Source: an uncultured Acetobacteraceae bacterium
GTDB lineage: Bacteria; Pseudomonadota; Alphaproteobacteria; Acetobacterales; Acetobacteraceae
Reading direction: 5' to 3'
Assembly: GCA_903839965.1 (NCBI GenBank)
Contig: CAIMEK010000335.1
Span: forward strand, 1-13,460
DNA length: 13,460 nt
Below are positions 1 through 7,874 of the stretch, in pieces. A program made the position numbers and the translations under genes. Below the pieces are notes generated by a model. The model was not told where the DNA came from. It worked only from the letters and a program-made list of their open reading frames with translations, and did no database searches. The stretch's first letter is position 1; every line of letters starts with the position of its first letter.

Positions 1-746
1 CGCAGTGCGCCAAGCTGCGGAAGGCGCACGCCGATGGCCTGTCGTGCCCCGAGGTGGTTGCCGAGGGCGAGCACGAAGAGAATTACTGGTTCGAGATGGA
101 ATACGTCGCCGGCGAGAACCTCGGCCATGCCGTGGTGTCCGGCCGCGACATCGACTGGCGGAGCGTGGTGGCGCAGATCCTGGCGATGCTGGGCCGGTTT
201 CGCGGCGCCATCGACGGCATCATCCCGGTTGCCTCGTTCACCCGCAAGCTGGAGGACATCACCCGCCGCTGCGCCGAAGGCACCGCGGTCCGCCCGTTGC
301 TGGGGCAGGTGGAGCGGCTGGCGGCGGAACTCGGCGGCATGGACTGGGCGGCGTTGAGCAGCGGTCCCTGCCACGGCGACCTGACGCTGGAAAACGTGCT
401 GATGCGCCAGGACGGCTCGCTGGTGTTCATCGACTTCGACGTGCCGGACCAGAGTTCGTGGGAACTCGACGTCGGCAAGCTGTACCAGGACGTCTACGGC
501 CAGTGGTTCCTCCGCCGGCTGGCGATCGGCGACCCGGACAGCATCGACCTGTTGAATGCGCAACTGAACCTGGCCAAGACCAGCGCGGAGTTCGACGACG
601 CCCTGCAGAACCTGGTGCCCGGCGGGCGGCGGCGGATTTGCCAGTTCGCCGCGTTCCATCTGGTGCGCACGCTGCCCTATGCCACCGAGCCCACGGTGCC
701 GCGCTATGTGGTGCGGCGCATCGTGTCGCTGCTGGGCACCAAATAG
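1..746 (+). CDS. APH/choline-kinase-fold phosphotransferase, 5' partial
   Basis: The reading frame is open from base 3 at the window edge to a TAG at 744-746, so the N-terminus lies outside; about 247 residues are visible. The diagnostic part is the catalytic loop CHGDLTLENVL, whose His codon is at 372 (HGD followed by Asn six residues after the Asp, the Brenner-type motif of aminoglycoside phosphotransferases and choline or sugar kinases). It is followed about 11 residues later by FIDFD, the metal-binding Asp segment equivalent to kinase DFG. The upstream stretch FEMEYVAGENL resembles the N-lobe to C-lobe hinge. The family transfers the ATP gamma-phosphate to a small hydroxylated substrate. 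Next to a sugar-nucleotide epimerase, a sugar, polyol or choline-like substrate for a surface glycan is more likely than an antibiotic, but this is inference. An internal GTG at 54 could be taken for a start; it would remove part of the N-lobe, so I treat the gene as truncated by the window. Confidence 0.8.
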   Translation, partial: QCAKLRKAHADGLSCPEVVAEGEHEENYWFEMEYVAGENLGHAVVSGRDIDWRSVVAQILAMLGRFRGAIDGIIPVASFTRKLEDITRRCAEGTAVRPLLGQVERLAAELGGMDWAALSSGPCHGDLTLENVLMRQDGSLVFIDFDVPDQSSWELDVGKLYQDVYGQWFLRRLAIGDPDSIDLLNAQLNLAKTSAEFDDALQNLVPGGRRRICQFAAFHLVRTLPYATEPTVPRYVVRRIVSLLGTK

Positions 747-867
747 CCGTGTGCTTGAAGCGCCGGCACCTCCCATGCTAGCGAGACGAGGCGTGAACGG
801 GCGCCCGCTTCGCGATCCGGACGGTTCGGACCGGGGCCGGCGGCGGCCGTTGCGCGGAGTTCAGGCA

Positions 868-1911
868 ATGAGCGGCAAGATCGTCATTACGGGTGCGGCG
901 GGCTTCATCGGGTCGCAGCTGGCCTGGCGGCTGTATCGCGCCGGGCATGAGCTGGTCCTGATCGACGACCTCAGCTTCGGCTACGAGAGCAACCTGCTCA
1001 TCGAGGGCAAGCCGTTCGCCGAGTTGCACAAGCTCGACATCCGCTCGCCCGAGCTGCATCGCGCCATCGAGAATGCGGACTGCGTGTTCCACCTGGCCGC
1101 GGTGTCCGCGCTGCCGGTCAACCAGAGTGAACCGGACCGGGCGATCGGCATCAATGTCGCGGGCACGGCGAACGTGCTGGAGGCCGCCCGGCGAGGCGGC
1201 GTGCGGCGCGTGGTGTTCGCCAGCACGTCGGCGATCTACGAGAACAATACCTCCTTCCCCTGCCGCGAGGACGACCCGGTGTCGCCGGCGCTGATATATT
1301 CGTTGTCGAAATGGCAGGCGGAGCGTCTGTGCGCTGCCTTCGGCAAAGTGTATGGGCTGGAAGTGGCGGTCACGCGCTACTACAACGTTTATGGCCCGCA
1401 CCAGGACATCCGCCGCAAGTCGCCGCCGTTCGTCGGCTACGTCATCCGCGAACTGCTGCAGGGGCGTGCGCCGGTGCTGCACAGCAACGGCGAGCAGCGG
1501 CGGGACTATGTGTATCTGGAGGACGTCAACGACATCAACATCGCCTGCATGACGCATCCGGATGCGGTGGGCGGGATTTTCAACGTCGCCTCCGGCCAGG
1601 CTTATTCGGTGAACGAGATTTATGACCTGATCGCCGGCATCGTCGGCACCGCCATCCGCCCCGAATTCCGTCCGGCGGCGCGGTTCTGGGAGAAGTATCC
1701 GTCGCTATTCGAGGGCCGCAAGCCGATGGACCCGCACATCCTGGAGAAGGAAGTGGACAAGTTCACCCTCGGCGCCACGGAGCGTGCCGAGCGGGTGCTG
1801 GGCTGGAAGGCGCGCGTGCCGATCGCGGACGGGTTGCGCGCGGCGGTGGACTACACGCGGCATTTGCTGGCGGGGCAGGGGGCGGCGACGACGAAGAACG
1901 CTATGGCATAA
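868..1911 (+). CDS. NAD-dependent epimerase/dehydratase (extended SDR, GalE-like)
   Basis: This 347-residue protein is a complete extended short-chain dehydrogenase/reductase. The Rossmann motif GAAGFIG is at residues 9-15, with the NAD-ribose-binding acidic residue in LIDDLS (about 33). NV-GT follows at 96-100, the catalytic Ser in ASTSAIY at about 121, and the YSLSK catalytic Tyr/Lys pair at 144/148. Substrate-domain hallmarks are TRYYNVYGPHQD (169-180) and RRDYVYLEDV (211-220). Such enzymes epimerise or dehydrate NDP-sugars in the cytoplasm; the exact sugar cannot be told from sequence alone. The frame is open upstream, but I chose ATG 868 because it places the nucleotide-binding motif at the usual N-terminal position and has a GGAG ribosome site 8-9 nt upstream. 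It lies 121 nt after the phosphotransferase and 30 nt before the next gene on the same strand, so co-transcription is plausible. The 40 residues before the C-terminus (DKFTLGATERAERVLGW) match the usual end of sugar epimerases. Confidence 0.9.
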   Translation: MSGKIVITGAAGFIGSQLAWRLYRAGHELVLIDDLSFGYESNLLIEGKPFAELHKLDIRSPELHRAIENADCVFHLAAVSALPVNQSEPDRAIGINVAGTANVLEAARRGGVRRVVFASTSAIYENNTSFPCREDDPVSPALIYSLSKWQAERLCAAFGKVYGLEVAVTRYYNVYGPHQDIRRKSPPFVGYVIRELLQGRAPVLHSNGEQRRDYVYLEDVNDINIACMTHPDAVGGIFNVASGQAYSVNEIYDLIAGIVGTAIRPEFRPAARFWEKYPSLFEGRKPMDPHILEKEVDKFTLGATERAERVLGWKARVPIADGLRAAVDYTRHLLAGQGAATTKNAMA

Positions 1912-1941
1912 CAAATGCCTTTGCTGGCACTGTAAGTTCCC

Positions 1942-3750
1942 ATGGAACAATCCCCCGCCGACGAAGCCGCCTCGGCATCGGGCCGACCGCACATCGTTTT
2001 CTGCATTTCCGGGCAGATCCGCGATGAGCACGTGGCGTTCCCGGCGATCGCGAAGCTTGCGTTCGAACTCGATGCGACCGTCATTTTGAGCGTCTGGCGA
2101 CGGCGGGGAACCAAGACCGGCGGGATCATCAACCAGTACCAGGCGGACCGGATGTTCGGCCAGGAATTCACCGCGGCGCTGCCGGGCTCGCTGCTCAACA
2201 ACAGGGCATTCGACACGGCGATACCGGGCTTCGAGGAGCAACAGGCGCGGTTGGCATCGCCGGTCGAGGAGCAAGAGTTGCGGGCGTGGTTTCCCGCCGC
2301 GGTGATCGATATCGAAGATGAAATCCTCGATTTGAGTTTCAACGATGAGAATGTTCCCGACAAGAACAGCAAGCGCATGCTGTACAAGATCTGGCGCTGC
2401 AATGAAATCAAGAGCCTGATCGAACGGCAGCGCGGCCGCCGGTTCGACCTGGTGGTCCGGTTCCGACCGGACGTGATTCCCGCACTCGATGATTTCCGGG
2501 TGGCGGCGATCCTTTCGGACCACCCGGACGAGACCATTTACATTCCGGGCTATGACGAAACCCGCTTCTGGGCCGACGATATCCTGGCGGTGTCATCGTC
2601 GGAAATTGCCGACTGCTACGCATCGCTGTTCGGCAGGACGGTGCTGTCCGGAATGCCGCCGTGGACCATCAGCCATAACGAAATCGCCGGGCATCTTATC
2701 AAGCGCGGCATCACCATCCGGCCGATCGCGATCCAGCACGGGATCATCGAGGATTTCGCGGCGCGCCAACCGGTGAACCGCGCCTTGTTCCTCAAGTGCC
2801 TCTCCGACCGGCGCTTTAACGGCGAGTTTTTTCCGCGGCCCACCACCTGGCCGGCGGTGCACGCCATCGCAACGGCCGCCGACATGGTGGCGGGGAATGC
2901 GCCGCATGCGGCGATCGCCGGACAATTGGCGCAAATAGACCTGTTGCAGGAGGACGTTGAGTTCCTTGCCAGGGTTTGCGAGCTGTTTTCCATTTCGTGC
3001 GAGCGGGCGGAAGATCAGCGGTCGTTTTATGTATCGCTGCTGGTCGGCAGCATCGCGGAGATGCAGCTCGCCGATGCGGATTGCCTCGCCACGCCGCGGA
3101 TGCAGGGCAGGCTCGAAAAACTGACCCGAACCGCCGCCGCCCTCGGCCTGGACCCCATCGCCAGCCCGGCGGCGTTGCAGACGGCGTTGGAGGCCCAGCC
3201 AGACTCCGAAGTTGCGGACACCATGGCAATGGCCTTGCGGTCGTTTTTGCCGGAAAATGATGTTGCCCGGCATATGGAAAATATTTGCGCGGCTGCCGCG
3301 CATGTACCGGAAGATCCCATTAAAACCTGGGTGAAGTTCGCTCAACAGGGAGATTTCGAAGGGGCCCGCGCGGTTGCGGAAGATTTAATCGAACGACGGC
3401 GGAACGACTGGCTCGGCCACGACCTGCTAGGCCATGTTTTCTCCAGTACAGGCCGAATTGAGGAAGCGCTCGTTTGTGCGCGGAGGGCGCTCTCGCTTGA
3501 AGAGGGCAATGGCGGCCTGGTGGCGCGCGTCGGCTCGGTGCTCATGCTGCTCGGGAGATATGAAGAGGCGCTCCCCTACTTCTCGCGATCGACCATCCTT
3601 TGGAACGACGTGCGCCCCTGGCTTTGGTACGCAGACTGTCTGCTTCGTGTTGGCCGAACAGGTGATGCACAACGCGTCGTGGCAGATGCGACTGCGCGAT
3701 TCGGAGAGGTTACCGAACTGTCGGCGCTGGCGGCCGAAATGAGTGCCTAG
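1942..3750 (+). CDS. WavE-like glycan biosynthesis protein with C-terminal TPR domain
   Basis: This 602-residue protein has two parts. The N-terminal part (about 15-275) begins with a buried strand ending in SGQIR (HIVFCISGQIRDEH, 17-30). It continues with YKIWRCNEI (148-156) and FDLVVRFRPDV (168-178). This arrangement resembles the WavE-like lipopolysaccharide proteins and related nucleotide-sugar transferase-like families; I recall the pattern and have not searched for it. Residues about 280-455 are helical and unassigned. Residues about 460-600 look like three or four TPR units (GDFEGARAVAEDL, GRIEEALVCARRALSL, GRYEEALPYFSRS, GRTGDAQRVV). A TPR tail fused to a transferase usually serves protein contacts or acceptor recognition. 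There are no membrane segments or signal peptide, so it is probably cytoplasmic. ATG 1942 follows an in-frame TAA at 1933 and lacks a clear Shine-Dalgarno. Base composition is visibly lower in GC than neighbours (31 of 60 at 3241-3300), a hint of separate origin. Confidence 0.7.
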   Translation: MEQSPADEAASASGRPHIVFCISGQIRDEHVAFPAIAKLAFELDATVILSVWRRRGTKTGGIINQYQADRMFGQEFTAALPGSLLNNRAFDTAIPGFEEQQARLASPVEEQELRAWFPAAVIDIEDEILDLSFNDENVPDKNSKRMLYKIWRCNEIKSLIERQRGRRFDLVVRFRPDVIPALDDFRVAAILSDHPDETIYIPGYDETRFWADDILAVSSSEIADCYASLFGRTVLSGMPPWTISHNEIAGHLIKRGITIRPIAIQHGIIEDFAARQPVNRALFLKCLSDRRFNGEFFPRPTTWPAVHAIATAADMVAGNAPHAAIAGQLAQIDLLQEDVEFLARVCELFSISCERAEDQRSFYVSLLVGSIAEMQLADADCLATPRMQGRLEKLTRTAAALGLDPIASPAALQTALEAQPDSEVADTMAMALRSFLPENDVARHMENICAAAAHVPEDPIKTWVKFAQQGDFEGARAVAEDLIERRRNDWLGHDLLGHVFSSTGRIEEALVCARRALSLEEGNGGLVARVGSVLMLLGRYEEALPYFSRSTILWNDVRPWLWYADCLLRVGRTGDAQRVVADATARFGEVTELSALAAEMSA

Positions 3751-3785
3751 GCATATCACTCGATCGCATCTGAACTGCGCCGGGT

Positions 3786-5603
3786 TCACGCCGGCTCGAT
3801 AGCGGTATCCAACCCACTGTAATCCGGCGCCCCGACCTGGCGGACGAACAACGCCGGATCATCGGCGACGGCGAACCCAAGCCGGGGATAGAGATCGGCA
3901 ACCACGCCGTTGCGCGCCGTTTGGCGGTACTCGCCGACCAGCCGCGCGGCGCCGCGTTCGGCGGCCATCGCCAGCAGGCCGCGCAGCATGAACTGCTCGG
4001 CCGAACGCGAAAAAATGCGGCAGCTCATGAGCCACGAGTCGATGCGCAGCGCATCGCCCTCCAGCAGCGCGACCAATGTCGAGGTAAGGCCGTGGTCGCC
4101 GAACCGGTCGGCCAACTGGAACGCCAGCACCACCGCGTCGTCGCGCGCCAGGAACGCACGCAACTGGGCCTCGGTGTAGCGGCGCGTGGTAAGGTTGAAC
4201 TGGTTGGTCTTCATCTCAAGCTGCGCCACCCGCGCCATGTCGGCCTCCTCGGGGCGCCACAGCCGGCCGGTCATGCGCAACCCGCGCAGGTAGGCCGCCA
4301 CGTCCGGCGCGCCGGCCGCTGCCTCCAGCGCCCGGGCGCGCGCCGCATACATGGTGCCGCGGCCAAGGTCCTCCTGGGTGTAGAGCGACAGGTCGAGCCA
4401 GTGGCTGGCGTCCAGCAGGTCGATGAACCGGGTTGGGTCGGTGCCCAGTTCCACCACCGCCACTTCCGGCAGTTCGCGGCGCACCAGGTCGCATTCGGCC
4501 GGGTTGTCATCGCAGAACACCAGGCTGTCGAGGCCGACATTGAGGCCGCGGACGATGTTGCGCAGCCCCTGCACCTTGTCGCCCCAGGAACATTCGAAGG
4601 CGCTGAAGTCGGCGCGCTTCAGCACGCTGGCGGGGTGTTCGAAGCCGGTGGCGGCGATCGCCGGATCGTTCTTGCTGCACACCGCCAGCACGATGCCGCG
4701 ATCCTGCATCGCGCGCACATAGCGTTGCCACTCGGCGAACGCGCCGCCGGCCGGCGTGTCGCCGCCGAGCCGGATGCCCTCCACTCCGTCGTCGCCGATG
4801 ACGCCGCCCCACAGCGTGTTGTCCAGGTCCAGCGCCAGCACTTTCTTGGCCCGTCCGCAGGCCAGTCGCCAGGCGGCGCGCAACGCCGGCAGGTAGTGCG
4901 GCAGATGGCGCCCCTCCATACCCAACCTGGCGGTGTGGAAGAACCGCTCCGGCGCGAAGGCGCGGCTGCCCACCTCGTTGGCCAGCCGCTCCATGTCCAC
5001 CCAGGCCACCTTGCCGCGGGCGGCCGCCAGCAGCCCGTCGTTGATGGCGCGCACCTGATTGAGCGGCGAGGCCGGGGCCAGCCGCTCGGCCACGCCGCCC
5101 CAGGCGCGCGGCGGCGGGGTCAGCGTGTGCTGGATGACGCGGCAACCCAGCTTGTCCAGGCACGCCCACAAATGGCGGAACAAATCGACCTTGCTGCCCG
5201 TGGCCTGCGCGGCGGCCTCGGCATCGGCGCCGATCGGCAGATCGTCGACCACGTCGCGCCAGTCCGGCGCCAGCAGCACCAGTTCGGGGCCGAACCTGTG
5301 CAGGCCGGAGCTTGGGTCCAGCACTTCCTGCACGTAGGAGCCGTATGGCGCCTGGTAGATCTCCGCCAGCACGCCTTCCAGCGCCGCCGCCACCGCGACG
5401 GCGCGAGAGAGAAAATCCGTGGTCAGCGAGCCGAGCACGGCGATGCGCTGGCGGGGGGTGGTGACGGGTGCCGGCCCGGCGGCGATGGCGGCAATGCGCT
5501 CGCCGGCCTCGAAGATGTCGGCCTGTCCCGGCGACGTGGCGGCCAAGCGTGCGCGGATTTCGTCCAGGGCGGACGGTGCGTCTGCGGCAGGGCGGTCGAG
5601 CAT
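3786..5603 (-). CDS. FkbH-like HAD-IIIC family protein
   Basis: This 605-residue protein has the full three-part FkbH-like architecture. Residues about 50-245 form an SGNH-like N-terminal domain (VLGSLTTDFLSRAV). The HAD core follows, with motif I LALDLDNTLWGGVIGDDG (catalytic DLDNT at 259-263), motif II VCSKND (308-313) and motif III FCDDNPAE (363-370). The C-terminal region (about 440-590) is GNAT-like, with TNQFNLTTRRYTE, FGDHGLTS and GEYRQTARNG. Known relatives load a glyceryl unit from 1,3-bisphosphoglycerate onto an acyl carrier protein, as in methoxymalonyl-ACP and tetronate pathways; others sit in glycan clusters without a polyketide synthase. An ACP gene is present about 4 kb away (9914-10156). 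ATG 5603 has GAGGA 7 nt upstream. The gene is convergent with the TPR gene (35 nt gap) and divergent from the methyltransferase. Family is certain; the unit transferred is not. Confidence 0.92.
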   Translation of the reverse strand: MLDRPAADAPSALDEIRARLAATSPGQADIFEAGERIAAIAAGPAPVTTPRQRIAVLGSLTTDFLSRAVAVAAALEGVLAEIYQAPYGSYVQEVLDPSSGLHRFGPELVLLAPDWRDVVDDLPIGADAEAAAQATGSKVDLFRHLWACLDKLGCRVIQHTLTPPPRAWGGVAERLAPASPLNQVRAINDGLLAAARGKVAWVDMERLANEVGSRAFAPERFFHTARLGMEGRHLPHYLPALRAAWRLACGRAKKVLALDLDNTLWGGVIGDDGVEGIRLGGDTPAGGAFAEWQRYVRAMQDRGIVLAVCSKNDPAIAATGFEHPASVLKRADFSAFECSWGDKVQGLRNIVRGLNVGLDSLVFCDDNPAECDLVRRELPEVAVVELGTDPTRFIDLLDASHWLDLSLYTQEDLGRGTMYAARARALEAAAGAPDVAAYLRGLRMTGRLWRPEEADMARVAQLEMKTNQFNLTTRRYTEAQLRAFLARDDAVVLAFQLADRFGDHGLTSTLVALLEGDALRIDSWLMSCRIFSRSAEQFMLRGLLAMAAERGAARLVGEYRQTARNGVVADLYPRLGFAVADDPALFVRQVGAPDYSGLDTAIEPA

Positions 5604-5736
5604 GGCGAATTCCTCAAACGACGCACGTCATCGTATCACGCGGGCACGCGAAACTCTTCCCCGCTGACCGGGCGTTCAATGCGTTGGCCCGCAGCGACAT
5701 TCCCTGTAGGTTTGCGCGTCGACAGGAGTTTCCGCC

Positions 5737-5793
5737 ATGCCGCATAGCCATGTGTCCAGCCGCGTTGCCCGCGCCCGCATTCTTCGGAGCTGA
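5737..5793 (+). CDS. 18-codon upstream ORF (possible leader peptide)
   Basis: A short ORF, MPHSHVSSRVARARILRS, starts at ATG 5737 behind a strong AGGAG (5724-5728) with 8 nt spacing, better than the signal before most large genes here. It ends at TGA 5791-5793, 3 nt before the methyltransferase ATG at 5797 and in the same frame as that gene. Two readings fit. It may be a translated leader whose termination helps ribosomes reinitiate on the methyltransferase. It may instead be the old N-terminus of that protein, cut off by a nonsense change. The peptide is Arg-rich (four Arg in the last ten residues) and has no recognisable domain. There is no direct evidence that it is translated. Confidence 0.4.
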   Translation: MPHSHVSSRVARARILRS

Positions 5794-5796
5794 CCG

Positions 5797-6666
5797 ATGT
5801 TCGAGCAGAACCAAGCGGTGATCGGTTGCGCTGAGCAGATTGCGGCCACTGGCACGGTCAAGGAGGTCCTCGCCGAGCTGAGAAAGCTTTGCCTGATCGA
5901 CTTCGGCTACCTGTTCATTTCCCTACCGAACGCAAACTGGCCCAACCTGAGTCGCGTGCTGCCGCAGATGGCCGCCGACGATGTACAGAAGAGCTGGGCC
6001 GGGGAATGCGGGCCGCGCCTGTTACTTTCGACGGCGCACTTCATGGAAATCGTGCATCGCCATTTCGTCGAAATCCGCCACCGCACCATTAGCCGAGCGA
6101 AAGTGCTCGATTATGGTTGCGGCTACGGACGGGTCATCCGGTTGCTGTATTACTTCACCGATCCGGAAAACATTTTTGGTCTCGACCCCTGGGACAAGTC
6201 GATCGAGATCTGTCAACAGGACAGGCTGCTCGGCTCGTTCCAGCAAATCGACTACCTGCCCACGCACCTGCCCGTTCCGGAGAACCATTTCGATCTCATA
6301 TGCAGCTATTCGGTGTTCAGCCACACGTCCATGAAGGTCACGCTGCAGGCCCTGCGCACCTTGCGCCGCTACGTCGCGCCCTCCGGCATGCTGGTGCTGA
6401 CGACCCGCCCGACCGAGTTCTGGAGGATCGATTCCTACAAGGATCGGCCCGGCTTCGACCTTGAGCGCCAACTCGCCGAGCACCGCGGAACCGGCTACTC
6501 GTTCCTGCCGTCCGGCTGGAACCTCCCGGCTGACGGCGAGAGCATCTTTGGCGACACCTCGATCGATCCCGATTGGTTCGTTCGCAATTTCCCTGAATGG
6601 ACGCTGCATGCATACGACCGGGGCATGGACAACTACCAGGTCATCCTGTTCCTGACGCCGACCTGA
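5797..6666 (+). CDS. Class I SAM-dependent methyltransferase
   Basis: This 289-residue protein is a class I Rossmann-fold methyltransferase. Motif I is VLDYGCGYGR (103-112), the SAM glycine loop. The acidic ribose-binding strand end is FGLDPWD (127-133), and the motif IV region is FDLICSYSVFSHTS (165-178). A hydrophobic strand LVLTTRP (199-205) follows. Residues 1-100 form a helical cap without a motif I recognise. The family methylates small molecules, sugars or lipids. In this context an O- or N-methyl decoration of a glycan or its donor is the simplest guess, with no direct evidence. ATG 5797 has CGGAG 7 nt upstream, overlapping the end of the short leader ORF. The gene diverges from the FkbH-like gene across a 193-nt region that probably holds both promoters. 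It converges with the acyltransferase gene with only 11 nt between stops. GC is low for the window (30 of 60 at 6121-6180). Confidence 0.85.
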   Translation: MFEQNQAVIGCAEQIAATGTVKEVLAELRKLCLIDFGYLFISLPNANWPNLSRVLPQMAADDVQKSWAGECGPRLLLSTAHFMEIVHRHFVEIRHRTISRAKVLDYGCGYGRVIRLLYYFTDPENIFGLDPWDKSIEICQQDRLLGSFQQIDYLPTHLPVPENHFDLICSYSVFSHTSMKVTLQALRTLRRYVAPSGMLVLTTRPTEFWRIDSYKDRPGFDLERQLAEHRGTGYSFLPSGWNLPADGESIFGDTSIDPDWFVRNFPEWTLHAYDRGMDNYQVILFLTPT

Positions 6667-6677
6667 GTACGCAGCGC

Positions 6678-7361
6678 TTAACCGCCCGGCGTATCGCCGT
6701 CCTTGCGCACCTGGCGCACGACGCCTTCAAGCCTGGTGAGGGCGATCTCGATGTCTTGCGTATAGAAGCATATCAGGTTGTCCTTGATCTGGCTGTCCGG
6801 CCAGTCCCACCAGGCCAGAGCCAGCAGACGCCTGATCGTACGTTCCTGGAACCGGTACTTGATGACCCGGCTGGGGGTTCCGCCCACCACCGCGTAGGGC
6901 GGGACGTCATGCGTGACCACGCTACGGGCGCCGATGACCGCCCCGTGACCAATATGGATGCCAGCCATGATGATCACATCCACGCCGATCCAGACATCCG
7001 AGCCGATGCACACCGCGAGGTCGCCCTGGCTGGCTCGGCTCGCCTCGCCGCCAGAGGGAATGCCGAACACCATCGACAACGGGAAAGTCGTAATGAAATC
7101 GGTGTAATGGCGCGACGCGACGCCGATGTAGATCTGGCAGCCCGGCCCGATCGAGCAGAACCCGCCGATCGTAAGCTGCGCCTTCTGGTCGTTCGGGGCA
7201 TAGTGGATCTTTGGCGACCCGTACGAATAACGGCCGACCGACAACTGCACCCCGGCCGCGCGCAGTGGCAGGAGACGTTCGGCGGTATCGTCGGGAAGCG
7301 GCTTGCCCAGCCGCTCCTGTGTCGGGTCATGCGGATCGGCGGCGGGCATCGTCGTTGTCAT
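6678..7361 (-). CDS. CatB/XAT-type hexapeptide-repeat acyltransferase
   Basis: This 227-residue protein belongs to the xenobiotic acetyltransferase (XAT, CatB-like) group of left-handed beta-helix acyltransferases. Imperfect hexapeptide turns run from about residue 62 (LTIGGFCSIGPGCQIYIG) through WIGVDVIIMAGIHIGHGAVIGARSVV (124-149). ASRHYTDFITTFPL (82-95) contains the likely catalytic His85, in the loop that projects from the helix in this family. The closing DVPPYAVVGGTPSRVIKYRF (152-171) and the WWDWPD helix are also typical. These enzymes move acetyl from acetyl-CoA to a hydroxyl or amino group. In glycan loci they O-acetylate or N-acylate sugars, whereas the antibiotic-modifying members are a small branch. 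I chose ATG 7361, with GGAA about 8 nt upstream, over an in-frame ATG at 7427 that lacks a ribosome site and would come within 24 bases of the divergent VOC gene. Confidence 0.88.
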   Translation of the reverse strand: MTTTMPAADPHDPTQERLGKPLPDDTAERLLPLRAAGVQLSVGRYSYGSPKIHYAPNDQKAQLTIGGFCSIGPGCQIYIGVASRHYTDFITTFPLSMVFGIPSGGEASRASQGDLAVCIGSDVWIGVDVIIMAGIHIGHGAVIGARSVVTHDVPPYAVVGGTPSRVIKYRFQERTIRRLLALAWWDWPDSQIKDNLICFYTQDIEIALTRLEGVVRQVRKDGDTPGG

Positions 7362-7450
7362 GGCGATTGTTCCGATTGACAAAAAGGGCCGTAGCCGCGA
7401 CGTGTGGCCGGCCGGTCCCGGAGGCATAGCAGACGCGGGAGTGGGGCGCC

Positions 7451-7852
7451 GTGATCTTCGACCATATCGGACTGTTCGTGCGCGAACTCGCTGGCGGGCG
7501 GCAGCATCTGTCTGCCATGCTTCCGATCGTCGGCTGGAGCGAACCGGTCGACGACCCGGTGATCAATGTCTGCATCCAGTTCGGCACGGACGCATCGGGC
7601 ATACGCTACGAACTGGTCGCGCCACTCGGCCCGGATGGCCCGGTGGATCTGGCGCTGGCGACGGGAAGGAACCTGCTCAACCATGTCGCCTACCGGGTCG
7701 CCGAACTTGATGCAGAGGTCAGCCGGCTGCGCCGGCAACGATGCATTCCCACCGGCCCGGCGCGCCCGGCAGCGGCCTTCGGTGGACGGCGAGTCGTGTT
7801 CCTGCTCACACCGCTGCATTTCATTCTCGAGCTCATCGAGGAGCCGGGATGA
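7451..7852 (+). CDS. VOC superfamily (glyoxalase/epimerase-like) metalloprotein
   Basis: This 133-residue protein has the paired beta-alpha-beta-beta-beta halves of the vicinal oxygen chelate superfamily. Likely metal ligands sit at the expected places: His5 (FDHIGLFV), Glu54 (IRYELVAP), His78 (LLNHVAYRV) and Glu127 (FILELIE). The two-His, two-Glu set is complete, so a metal-dependent reaction such as epimerisation, lyase chemistry or isomerisation is expected. The layout is closest to methylmalonyl-CoA epimerase and glyoxalase I-type members, but the substrate is unknown. The start is GTG 7451, preceded by CGGGAG, and it puts His5 in the standard position. It shares an 89-nt divergent region with the acyltransferase gene. 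It runs tail to tail with the WcbI-GT61 gene, with 22 nt between the stops. Small VOC genes often accompany FkbH-like and ACP genes in glycan loci, so a role on a carrier- or CoA-bound acyl unit is possible. Confidence 0.85.
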   Translation: MIFDHIGLFVRELAGGRQHLSAMLPIVGWSEPVDDPVINVCIQFGTDASGIRYELVAPLGPDGPVDLALATGRNLLNHVAYRVAELDAEVSRLRRQRCIPTGPARPAAAFGGRRVVFLLTPLHFILELIEEPG

Positions 7853-7874
7853 CTGGGGCAAGGGCAGCCCCGCG

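Noticed and set aside
5..781. 258-codon frame overlapping the phosphotransferase
   Set aside because: It is Arg/Gly/Pro-rich without motifs, and the frame carrying CHGDLTLENVL and FIDFD is the coding one.
1915..1935. Six-codon ORF MPLLAL between the epimerase and TPR genes
   Set aside because: There is no ribosome site and it is too short to distinguish from chance; it also does not overlap the next start.
3769..3796. Possible bidirectional terminator between the TPR gene and the FkbH-like gene
   Set aside because: GCCGG/CCGGC arms give only a 5-bp stem, overlap the FkbH-like stop and have no T-tract on either side.
3921..5747. 608-codon open frame on the plus strand opposite the FkbH-like gene
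   Set aside because: The translation is low-complexity (His, Gln, Arg, Gly, Ala-rich) and has no family motifs, while the minus-strand frame has complete HAD and GNAT motifs. Long antisense frames are expected in GC-rich genes.
7376..7404. TTGACA (7376-7381) as a -35 box for the VOC gene
   Set aside because: The hexamer is perfect, but the sequence 17 nt downstream is GACGTG, unlike any -10 element, so the promoter is not supported.
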